Source of the DNA: an uncultured Aquimarina sp.
Lineage (GTDB): Bacteria > Bacteroidota > Bacteroidia > Flavobacteriales > Flavobacteriaceae
Assembly: GCF_947500065.1 (NCBI RefSeq)
Contig: NZ_CANMQT010000001.1
Location: 558,001 to 622,000, forward strand
DNA: 64,000 nucleotides
Reading direction: 5' to 3'
This document shows positions 25,044 to 33,335 of the stretch, piece by piece. The translations under genes were made by a program, and so were the position numbers. The notes under the pieces were generated by a model. It saw only the letters and a list, made by a program, of their open reading frames with translations. It made no database searches and was not told the DNA's origin. The stretch's first letter is position 1, and the number at the start of each line of letters is the position of its first letter.

Positions 25044-27179
25044 TTAATTCTTTAGCGAAAGTGGGTTTTTTGATCTACGGATATTATTTAACTTCATATC
25101 TTCCAGAACACTTAATGCTTCTTCTACATAAACATCTTTACTTAAACTTTTATGCCATCTGTTTCTTTTCTCCTCAAGAATTGAATCTTTTTTCATTAAA
25201 TCTTGCTCATATGGAAGCGACTGAAATGTCAGATTAGTTTTATAATCATTTAAGCGATCAAAACGCTCTGCCTGTTTTTCATTTAACTCGATGTTTGCTT
25301 TGTACTTATTATAATTTAAGGAGTACTCATTTACATCTCTTTTTTCTCGTACCCATTTAGCATTTTCATCAATAAGTTTTAATTGTTCATTAGTTGCCAT
25401 TCGAGATTTGCTATTATTGATGGTTTGATCAAAATCAATATAACCATCCCATAACGTATAATCTGCAGCAGGAATCTTATCCCAAGGTAACGGGTTTTCT
25501 TGATCTTTTTCTCCTATATCAATATAACTATAACGATCTGGTACAACCACATCACTCTTCACACCTTCTAATTGAGTAGACCCTCCATTTACACGGTAGA
25601 ATTTCTGAGTTGTCAATTTTAGGGCTCCTAGGTCACCAAAGTCATTACTTCGCATCCATCGGTTAAGATCCATTACATTTTGTACCGTTCCCTTTCCATA
25701 CGTTTGCTTACTTCCTATAATAATTGCTCTCTTATAATCTTGCATAGCAGCCGCTAAAATCTCTGATGCAGATGCAGAAAGTTCATTTACCAAAATAACT
25801 AATGGTCCATCCCATAAAACATTTCGGTCTTTATCACTTAAAACCTCTGGCGATTCACCTTTTGTTCTTACCTGAACAATTGGACCTTTATCAATAAACA
25901 ATCCAGCAATATCCACTACTGTCTGTAAAGAACCTCCTCCATTATCTCTAAGATCTATTACAAGACCTTCCATCTCTTGTTGTTTAAGACGTATAATCTC
26001 TTGTTTCACATCCTTTGCCGCATTACGTTGATTGTAATCCTGCATATTAAAATAGAACTTTGGTAAATTTATAATTCCAAAATTCTTACCATTTTTCTTT
26101 ACAACAGAAGATTTTGCATAAGTTTCTTCTAACTCAACAACATCTCTTACGATCTCTACATTTTCTATCGTCCCATCTACTTTTTTAACAATCAATGTAA
26201 CCTTAGTTCCTTTAGGGCCTTTAATAAGACTTACCGCATCATCAAGCCTCATCCCCACAATGCTCACTGGTTCCACTTCATCTTCTTGCTTCACCTTCAT
26301 AATTAAATCTCCAACCTCAACTTTACTTCCTCTCCAAGCTGGTCCACCTGATATAATCTCAATAATTTTCACATTATCATTTTTCTTCTGTAACCTTGCC
26401 CCAATTCCTTCTAGTTTTCCAGACATGGCAATGTCAAAACGATCTTTATCTTGCGGAGCAAAATAGTAAGTATGCGGATCAAATTCTTCTACAATAGAGT
26501 TAATGTAAATAGAAAACCAATCTTTTCTTTCTAAATCATCTGCAAACTCAAAATATTCTTTTAACGAAGTTTTTGTGATCTCACGAGATTCTTCTTCTAA
26601 TACAACTGCTGACTTTCTATTAAACTCTTTATTTGTTGTAACAGAGTCTATTTGTTCATCAACTTTATCGTAATAACTGGATAATGCATTAAACTTAAGC
26701 TGAAGTCTCCAGCGATTTTTCATTTCCTTTTTGCTACCTACATAAGATAACTTCTCATAATCTGTTTTTATTGACTCCTCTTTTTCAAAATTAAAAGGAC
26801 GATCTAGAATTTCTTTATATAACAATCTAGCCTCAGCCATTCTTTGTTGTAATCGCTCGTATGTAAGGTTGAAAAAATCAATCTCCTTATCCCGGATTTG
26901 ATCATCAATTAGTGTTTCAAATTTCTTGAATTCTTCTATATCACTTTTATAAAAATATCGTTTTAATGGATCTAAAGCATCCACATAATCAACAAAAACA
27001 TTTTTGGAGAAATCATCATTAATATCCTTTGCATCATAATGTCCTTTACTTAGCACATAACTGATTAAATCTATCAGTATTCGGTCTTTATCAGGATCAT
27101 TGTCAATTTTTGTTGTAAAGCTACAAGAAGCAGCTGATACAATTACGGTAAGCATCAATACCAAAAAACTCTTTTTCAT
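25044..27179 (-). CDS. prc: Carboxy-terminal processing protease (Prc/Tsp family)
   Basis: 711 aa, the long Prc form. The signal sequence ends in SAASC and looks like a lipobox, so the protein may be lipid-anchored in the periplasm. Order: helical N-terminal region (~30-240), PDZ domain (~250-340, GIGARLQKK, VGDLIMKV), and S41 peptidase (~350-560). The catalytic Ser is in VNELSASASEIL and the Lys in GSKQTYGKGTVQN. A DUF3340-type C-terminal region follows. It trims or degrades periplasmic proteins with suitable C-termini. It heads the operon with the OppC-like permease. Confidence 0.93.
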   Translation of the reverse strand: MKKSFLVLMLTVIVSAASCSFTTKIDNDPDKDRILIDLISYVLSKGHYDAKDINDDFSKNVFVDYVDALDPLKRYFYKSDIEEFKKFETLIDDQIRDKEIDFFNLTYERLQQRMAEARLLYKEILDRPFNFEKEESIKTDYEKLSYVGSKKEMKNRWRLQLKFNALSSYYDKVDEQIDSVTTNKEFNRKSAVVLEEESREITKTSLKEYFEFADDLERKDWFSIYINSIVEEFDPHTYYFAPQDKDRFDIAMSGKLEGIGARLQKKNDNVKIIEIISGGPAWRGSKVEVGDLIMKVKQEDEVEPVSIVGMRLDDAVSLIKGPKGTKVTLIVKKVDGTIENVEIVRDVVELEETYAKSSVVKKNGKNFGIINLPKFYFNMQDYNQRNAAKDVKQEIIRLKQQEMEGLVIDLRDNGGGSLQTVVDIAGLFIDKGPIVQVRTKGESPEVLSDKDRNVLWDGPLVILVNELSASASEILAAAMQDYKRAIIIGSKQTYGKGTVQNVMDLNRWMRSNDFGDLGALKLTTQKFYRVNGGSTQLEGVKSDVVVPDRYSYIDIGEKDQENPLPWDKIPAADYTLWDGYIDFDQTINNSKSRMATNEQLKLIDENAKWVREKRDVNEYSLNYNKYKANIELNEKQAERFDRLNDYKTNLTFQSLPYEQDLMKKDSILEEKRNRWHKSLSKDVYVEEALSVLEDMKLNNIRRSKNPLSLKN

Positions 27180-27351
27180 ACGCTCATTTTTAATTTAGGG
27201 GGTGTTCTTGGCAAAATACATTAAAAATCGTGCCATTATCCCGTAATAATACTAAATTTTTCTTAAAAGAACTAATAATGTACACTACTGATTACTAATA
27301 ATATATTTAGAATAAAAAAAATGTATTTTTACCAGTGAAAAAAATAATTCT

Positions 27352-28134
27352 ATGCCGCAAAAAAAACCGCTGATTTTAGTCACCAATGATGATGGCATTA
27401 CCGCCCCAGGAATTAGATCTTTAATTAGTGTAATGAACGAAATTGGTGATGTATTCGTCGTTGCTCCCGATAGCCCTCAGAGTGCAATGGGGCATGCAAT
27501 TACAATCAACAACACGTTATATTGCGATCCCATCACTATTGACAAAAATGCTCCTCAAAAAGAATATAGTTGTTCTGGAACTCCTGTGGATTGTGTCAAA
27601 ATGGCAACCAGACAAATATTGAGTAGAAAACCTGACTTATGTGTCAGTGGAATCAATCATGGTTCTAACTCTGCTATTAATGTAATTTATTCTGGCACAA
27701 TGAGTGCTGCCGTTGAAGCCGGAATCGAAGGAATACCTGCCATTGGATTTTCTCTATTAGATTATAGTATGAGTGCTAATTTTGAGCCTTCCAAAAAGTA
27801 TGTGAAAGCAATTGTAAAAAATGTACTTAAAAATGGATTACCAAAAGGAATTGTACTTAATGTCAATATCCCAAAATTAGATAAAGAGAACATAAAAGGT
27901 GTTAAAATTTGCAGACAAGCTAATGCGCATTGGGTAGAAGAATTCGACAAAAGAACTAATCCAATGGGACGAGATTATTACTGGCTTTCAGGTAAATTCA
28001 TTAATGAAGACAAAGGAGAAGATACAGATGAATGGGCTTTGCATAATGGATACGTTTCTGTTGTTCCTACGCAATTTGACCTTACGGCACATGATTTTAT
28101 ACAAGAACTAAACAACTGGCCATTACATGATTAA
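27352..28134 (+). CDS. surE: 5'/3'-nucleotidase SurE
   Basis: 260 aa. The metal-binding N-terminus LVTNDDGITAPGI and the later VCSGTPVDCV-like and SGINHGSN motifs identify SurE, a divalent-metal phosphatase acting on nucleoside monophosphates. Length is normal. It is divergent from prc and overlaps the next small gene by 8 nt, which leads on to lpxB. The upstream TATTTTTA is a weak -7 candidate. Confidence 0.95.
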   Translation: MPQKKPLILVTNDDGITAPGIRSLISVMNEIGDVFVVAPDSPQSAMGHAITINNTLYCDPITIDKNAPQKEYSCSGTPVDCVKMATRQILSRKPDLCVSGINHGSNSAINVIYSGTMSAAVEAGIEGIPAIGFSLLDYSMSANFEPSKKYVKAIVKNVLKNGLPKGIVLNVNIPKLDKENIKGVKICRQANAHWVEEFDKRTNPMGRDYYWLSGKFINEDKGEDTDEWALHNGYVSVVPTQFDLTAHDFIQELNNWPLHD

Positions 28135-28408
28135 AAAAGAAATTCTAATTGGTTTTTTTATCGGCATATTTGCCAATACAATAGGTATCATTTTATACAT
28201 ACTATTGTTTTCTGAGCTAAGTATCACCGAAACGTTAAAAGCTGCACAAGAAAATAATTTTTTAGGGAGTTTAATTGCTTTAGGAGCAATCCTTAATTTA
28301 ATAATTTTCTTTTTATTTTTAAAACAAAACAAGCCATATAGAGCACGAGGCGTGCTTCTTGCTACGATTATTGCTGCTGTTGGTATTGCAATCAGTAAGT
28401 TTGGTTAA
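28127..28408 (+). CDS. Small integral membrane protein between surE and lpxB
   Basis: 93 aa with three hydrophobic stretches (ILIGFFIGIFANTIGIILYI, LIALGAILNLIIFFLFL, GVLLATIIAAVGIAI). No known domain is recognised. The start overlaps the surE stop by 8 nt and lpxB begins 23 nt later, so it belongs to the same operon. The placement suggests an envelope or lipid A link, but no function can be assigned. Confidence 0.75.
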   Translation: MIKKEILIGFFIGIFANTIGIILYILLFSELSITETLKAAQENNFLGSLIALGAILNLIIFFLFLKQNKPYRARGVLLATIIAAVGIAISKFG

Positions 28409-28431
28409 TTCATGATGAAAGTATATTAAGG

Positions 28432-29547
28432 ATGAAATATTATCTTATCGCAGGAGAAGCATCTGGTGATTTACACGGTGCTAACCTAATGAAATCTATA
28501 GTTAAAGAAGATCCTCAAGCAGAATTCAGATTCTGGGGAGGGGATTTAATGCAAGATGTTGGTGGATCCATGGTAAAACACTACAGAGAACTTGCATTTA
28601 TGGGTTTTATTGAAGTAATTCTTAATTTGTTTACAATACTTAAGAACATAAAGCTTTGCAAAACCGATATTTCTGATTATCAACCAGATGTAATCATTTT
28701 CATTGATTATCCTGGATTTAATCTTCGTATTGCTAAATGGGCAAAAGAAAAAGGATTTCGAACACATTATTACATTTCTCCTCAGATATGGGCATGGAAA
28801 GAAGGAAGGATTAAGAGTATCAAAAAATGTGTAGATGCCATGTATGTAATCTTACCATTCGAAAAATCTTTTTATGAAGACAAACATAATTTTCCAGTTC
28901 ATTTTGTCGGTCATCCACTAATTGATGCTATTTCAGGTCACCAACAAATTTTACCAAATGAATTTAAAAATCTCCATAACCTGGATGATAGACCTATAAT
29001 TGCAATTCTTCCTGGAAGTAGAAAACAAGAGATCAGAAAAATGCTGGAAGTAATGCTCAGTGTAGTTGATGATTTTCCGGAATATCAGTTTGTAATTGCC
29101 GGAGCACCTAGTCAGGATCCAGAATTTTATACTCCTTTTATAAAGAAAGAAGGTGTACATTTAGTTATGAATCAGACGTATGATTTATTGAGCCTGAGTA
29201 ATGCAGCTTTAGTTACTTCTGGTACAGCAACCCTAGAAACTGCTTTATTTAAAGTTCCAGAAGTTGTTTGCTATAAAGGAAGTTCAATTTCGTATCAAAT
29301 TGCTAAAAGAGTCATCAATCTGGACTACATTTCTTTAGTAAATTTAATAATGGATAAACATGTGGTTACTGAATTAATTCAAGGTGATTTTAACACCCAA
29401 AGATTAAAAGAAGAACTTACAGACATCTTAGATGATTACAAAAGAGCTGTGATGTTTTTGGATTATTATGATTTAGAAAAGAAACTCGGTGGTAAAGGAG
29501 CTAGTGATAAAACCGCTAATCTGATTGTAGAAACCATTAAGAGTTAA
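28432..29547 (+). CDS. lpxB: Lipid-A-disaccharide synthase
   Basis: 371 aa. Glycosyltransferase family 19 signatures are clear: YLIAGEASGDLHGANLM at the N-terminus, HYYISPQIWAWKEGRI, HFVGHPLID, ILPGSRKQEI and the end of the active cleft TSGTATLETALF. It joins UDP-diacylglucosamine and lipid X at the inner membrane to form the lipid A disaccharide. lpxD, an earlier step of the pathway, is at 51,983-52,972. It is the last gene of the surE operon and converges with the hybrid kinase. Confidence 0.96.
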   Translation: MKYYLIAGEASGDLHGANLMKSIVKEDPQAEFRFWGGDLMQDVGGSMVKHYRELAFMGFIEVILNLFTILKNIKLCKTDISDYQPDVIIFIDYPGFNLRIAKWAKEKGFRTHYYISPQIWAWKEGRIKSIKKCVDAMYVILPFEKSFYEDKHNFPVHFVGHPLIDAISGHQQILPNEFKNLHNLDDRPIIAILPGSRKQEIRKMLEVMLSVVDDFPEYQFVIAGAPSQDPEFYTPFIKKEGVHLVMNQTYDLLSLSNAALVTSGTATLETALFKVPEVVCYKGSSISYQIAKRVINLDYISLVNLIMDKHVVTELIQGDFNTQRLKEELTDILDDYKRAVMFLDYYDLEKKLGGKGASDKTANLIVETIKS

Positions 29548-29561
29548 TTTTCGAATAAAAA

Positions 29562-31778
29562 CTATTCACAACAACTCATAATAGTATCATAAAGCAATTC
29601 TGGATTTACAGGCTTACTAAGAACTGTGTATATCCCTACTTTATTAAATTTTTCTTTATTAAATTTTTCTGATATCGCTGTTAATGCAACAACAGGTAAT
29701 TTCTTATCCATCTGTTTTATATATTTTGTTGCCTCAAAGCCATCCATCTTTGGCATCATAATATCCATTAACACCATGCAATATTTATTTTTCTTGACCA
29801 TATCCACGGCTTCTTCTCCGTCGTTAGCTGAATCGCAATAAAATCCATAATTAGAAATTATCTTTTCAGTTAGTAGTTGATTTACCTTATTATCTTCCAC
29901 CAATAAAACATTTACTTCTTTAGATAGTTCAACAAATGTATTTTCTTCGAAAATACTCTCTTTTGTTGATCGCTTAGAAATATCAAAATTCATTGTGAAA
30001 TGAACCGAAGTTCCATTTTCAGGTTTTGAATTTAAAATAATATCACTCCCATGCAGTTTTAATATCCTTTTCACTATAGATAATCCTAATCCAGTACCTC
30101 CATATTCTCTGTTTATTTTAACCGAACCTTGATTAAATGCTACAAAAGCCTTATCTATTTGTTTTTCGGACATACCTATCCCGGTATCCCGAATGGAGAA
30201 TTTTATTTTTGCTTGTTTATCATCTTTAGAGATTAATATTACATCTATATAAATATCTCCGCTTCTGGTAAACTTTAAAGCATTATCTAATATCTTAAGG
30301 AAGATTTGAGAAAATTTGAGTATATCTCCTTTTAAGCTATCTGGAATATTATTATCTATTGCTTTATGAATTCTATTATTTCCTTTCTTCATCATTACTG
30401 AAGAATCAATTAAATTATTCACTAAGGGTTTTAGATCGAATTCCTCGTTTTTTAGTTCTAATTCTCCTTTATCGAGATCATTTAAATGTATTACATCAGT
30501 AATTAAACCCAATAAGTAATCGCTTGATAAATTGATCAACTTCATCTGATTCTCCTGATGCTTTGTCAATTTTTCTTTTTGTAATAAAAAAGTTGTTCCT
30601 TTTATCGTATTTAAAGGAGTAAGTAGTTCGTGAGTAACCGAATCTAAAAATTCTCCCTTTGCTTTTAGTGCTTTATCCACTTTATGATTGGCTTCTACCA
30701 GTTCTTCATTATTCTTTTTAAGAAGCTTGTTAACCTTTGTTTTAAACAAAGAAGCTCGGTACTGAAGTATACTAATCAATAGTAACCCCATAATAATCAT
30801 TACTCCAAATAGTATAATAAACTCCCTATTCCTTAATTGCTCAGCTTTTAACTTATTTTCTATTTTGAATCTTTTATTCTCTTCTTCTTTAAGATTTAAC
30901 TGATTAAATAAAGCAAGAGCATTACCAATATCTTTGGTTCGTTGTTCCGAATAATCTAAATAACTTTGAGAGGATTGTCTATAAAAAGAGGAAGATTGTC
31001 TATAATCACCTATTTGTGCGTAATAAAATCCTTTTTGGTGAAATAGCTTCCCTTTAAAATACAACTCATTAGAATATGGAGTTTCATCCTCCTCTATCTT
31101 AGAGAAACAGTTCTGAGTATCTTCATATCTTCCTAAATTCGTATAACCTTCTGCTAAAAAAAGATATAAATTTCTTCGCCGATTTTCTTTAACAGCCGTT
31201 TCTTCTACTGCTTTTAAAGACTTTAACGCATATTCAATAGCTTTATCCCAACTTTTTAACCTTAAATACCGTACGCTTAGATTATAATTAATATCAATGA
31301 CATCCTTGACTTCTCCATGTTCCCTTAATAGTTGCTCTGCAATAACGTATGCCTCAAACCCTTCTTCTTTCTTGCCCTGCATAGATTTGCTTACGCCCAA
31401 ATTTTCATAGTATAATCCCAATTGCCTTTTATCACCTAATTGATTGATGATTTTTAGATTTTTATCTAAATATTCTTTAACTCCATTTGAATCGTTCTTA
31501 TCAAGAAAAAAAGTTGTCTTCTTTCTGTTTACTTCAATTTCCAAGTATGGATCATCCATATTTAGAGCTAATTTTTCTGCTAGCTCTAATAAATAAACCC
31601 CTCTTTCTTCTTCTTCTTTTGTTGATTTTGAAAATGCCTCTGTACTTACCTTTAGAATTTTTCTAATGCTATCAGCATCTACCTTTGTTGTATCAAATAC
31701 TTGTGCTTTCAAAGAACTAATACTAGGATGTATTATCATTAGTAAATACATAATATATAGAAGCACATTTGATTTCAT
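29562..31778 (-). CDS. TPR-containing hybrid sensor histidine kinase
   Basis: 738 aa. A signal peptide or N-terminal helix precedes periplasmic TPR-like repeats (~50-300, for example YENLGVSKSMQGKKEEGFEAY). A transmembrane helix follows (EFIILFGVMIIMGLLLISIL, ~318-338), then a coiled coil. The HisKA domain has phospho-acceptor His in DSVTHELLTPLNTIKG. The HATPase_c domain has DNALKFT, DTGIGM and GGTGLGLSIV. A C-terminal receiver domain has VLMDIMMPKMDG. It should sense a periplasmic or TPR-binding signal and pass phosphate to its own receiver and then to an unlinked output. No cognate regulator is adjacent. Confidence 0.93.
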   Translation of the reverse strand: MKSNVLLYIMYLLMIIHPSISSLKAQVFDTTKVDADSIRKILKVSTEAFSKSTKEEEERGVYLLELAEKLALNMDDPYLEIEVNRKKTTFFLDKNDSNGVKEYLDKNLKIINQLGDKRQLGLYYENLGVSKSMQGKKEEGFEAYVIAEQLLREHGEVKDVIDINYNLSVRYLRLKSWDKAIEYALKSLKAVEETAVKENRRRNLYLFLAEGYTNLGRYEDTQNCFSKIEEDETPYSNELYFKGKLFHQKGFYYAQIGDYRQSSSFYRQSSQSYLDYSEQRTKDIGNALALFNQLNLKEEENKRFKIENKLKAEQLRNREFIILFGVMIIMGLLLISILQYRASLFKTKVNKLLKKNNEELVEANHKVDKALKAKGEFLDSVTHELLTPLNTIKGTTFLLQKEKLTKHQENQMKLINLSSDYLLGLITDVIHLNDLDKGELELKNEEFDLKPLVNNLIDSSVMMKKGNNRIHKAIDNNIPDSLKGDILKFSQIFLKILDNALKFTRSGDIYIDVILISKDDKQAKIKFSIRDTGIGMSEKQIDKAFVAFNQGSVKINREYGGTGLGLSIVKRILKLHGSDIILNSKPENGTSVHFTMNFDISKRSTKESIFEENTFVELSKEVNVLLVEDNKVNQLLTEKIISNYGFYCDSANDGEEAVDMVKKNKYCMVLMDIMMPKMDGFEATKYIKQMDKKLPVVALTAISEKFNKEKFNKVGIYTVLSKPVNPELLYDTIMSCCE

Positions 31779-32009
31779 TCGAAAAATATTAATCTATTTC
31801 TAACTAATAAGGTATCAAAATATATTGTCTTTTACTTCAAAACCTTAAACAAAAACGACAATAACCATAATAATAAAGTTTAAACAATATTTTATCCTAG
31901 TAAAAACTATTCATTTCTGTGAAATTATCAAAATTCTCTTTTTCTTAAATAAATTTAATTTTTTGAAAAATTCAGTAAAAAAACTTACTTTGGCATAAAC
32001 CCAAGTCTA

Positions 32010-32501
32010 ATGAAAAGAATAGTAATCTATTTTTTAATAACCATAGCACTTGCCTCATGTGGATCTAATAAAAAAACCGTCTCCGCAAGCCATTCCAGCA
32101 AGGCCAAAACTCATGTAAATGCTAAAACTAAGGCTATCATAAAAACTGCCTTAAGTTATAAAGGGACTCGATACAAATATGGAGGCACCACTAAAAAAGG
32201 AATGGATTGTTCTGGATTAGTTTATACATCATTTAAAAAAGGAGAAGTAGTGCTTCCGAGAACATCAAGAGCAATGTCCACACAAGGAACCAAAATATCT
32301 CTTAAAAAAGTTGCCATTGGTGACCTTTTGTTTTTTAAAACTAATAAAAACAAAAATCGTATCAATCACGTTGGATTAGTAGTAAGTATTGGAAAACAAA
32401 TTCAATTTATACACGCATCTACTTCTAAGGGAGTAACCGTATCTAGCCTGGATGAACGATATTGGAATAACTGTTTTGCAGGAGTTAGAAGGATTTTGTA
32501 A
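32010..32501 (+). CDS. NlpC/P60 (C40) cell-wall peptidase lipoprotein
   Basis: 163 aa. A lipobox signal peptide (FLITIALASC) is followed by an NlpC/P60 domain. It has the catalytic triad Cys67 (GMDCSGLV), His120 (NHVGLVV) and His135 (FIHAST). It resembles the Spr/MepS group of murein endopeptidases that open peptide cross-links for wall growth. Upstream, TTACTTTG with TTTG 19 nt before it is a promoter candidate. It is a single gene, divergent from the hybrid kinase. Confidence 0.92.
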   Translation: MKRIVIYFLITIALASCGSNKKTVSASHSSKAKTHVNAKTKAIIKTALSYKGTRYKYGGTTKKGMDCSGLVYTSFKKGEVVLPRTSRAMSTQGTKISLKKVAIGDLLFFKTNKNKNRINHVGLVVSIGKQIQFIHASTSKGVTVSSLDERYWNNCFAGVRRIL

Positions 32502-32589
32502 TTAACAAAACTTTATCTTTACTTTTTTATTTTATTCTGCTAAATTCCCTTAATTACTTTAAATTAGTATATTAAAACTCATTTTTGCT

Positions 32590-33147
32590 ATGGAATATTC
32601 TTTAGACCCTTCAGAAGTAAAAAAAGTCATTGATGCAAAAGTAAATGAACAAGAATACAATGAAGAACAGTTTATTTACTATCATCTAAATAGAAATCTT
32701 TTTAACGTAAAAAAAGAGGTTACCACACTAACCCATTTGATCAACAATAAATTTAGAGACAATAAAGGGAATATATGGGAAGAAGCCTCTAGGTTTAAAA
32801 ACTGGTTTCATACTCCCAAATCAAGATATTTTGGAAGTCTTATAGGTATGCAGCCATATAGCAGAAAATTCTTGCGCCCAGATAACGAAACGGGTATTGG
32901 AGGTGAGTTTGAAATGATCATACGTCATGATGGAAAAAGAATTGATGCATTAACTCACGAGGGATATCAAGAAACATATAATTTTGGCAGAACATCAAAC
33001 GCTTCTCTACACATTCTTCTGGATGTAGATCCGCATGGACCAAATCCAGATTATACAATAAAAATTGATACTGGTAAAGTGATCATCAAAGATAAAAAGA
33101 AAGAACTTTCTGGAACTATAAGACGTAGAAATCGAATCAAAAAATAA
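32590..33147 (+). CDS. Conserved hypothetical cytoplasmic protein
   Basis: 185 aa with no signal peptide or membrane segment. The N-terminus is charged (DPSEVKKVIDAKVNEQEY) and the C-terminus is basic, ending RRRNRIKK. The central part (TGIGGEFEMIIRHDGKRIDA, LHILLDVDPHGPNPDYTI) looks beta-rich. I recognise no family. It stands alone between the NlpC/P60 gene (88 nt upstream) and comEC (188 nt downstream). Codon use and length make it a real gene. Confidence 0.7.
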   Translation: MEYSLDPSEVKKVIDAKVNEQEYNEEQFIYYHLNRNLFNVKKEVTTLTHLINNKFRDNKGNIWEEASRFKNWFHTPKSRYFGSLIGMQPYSRKFLRPDNETGIGGEFEMIIRHDGKRIDALTHEGYQETYNFGRTSNASLHILLDVDPHGPNPDYTIKIDTGKVIIKDKKKELSGTIRRRNRIKK

Positions 33148-33264
33148 TTGATTTTAAAACAGACTCCTAATTCATCTTTGTAGATATAATATTTAAAAAC
33201 CTTCTTAATCCTCCAGAAAAATTGGATACGATCTATTCTGATTAAGAAAAAAAGATTTCACTGG

Positions 33265-33276
33265 TAACATATGTTA
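33265..33276. repeat. 12-bp palindrome upstream of comEC
   Basis: TAACATATGTTA is perfectly symmetric and lies 60 nt before the GTG start of comEC. It could be a small operator, but such AT-rich palindromes also arise by chance. Confidence 0.25.
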
Positions 33277-33335
33277 TTTACATGACATGGTTAATTGTTG
33301 GGCTTCCCGTGCCTCTCAATTAATTCATTTGATCT

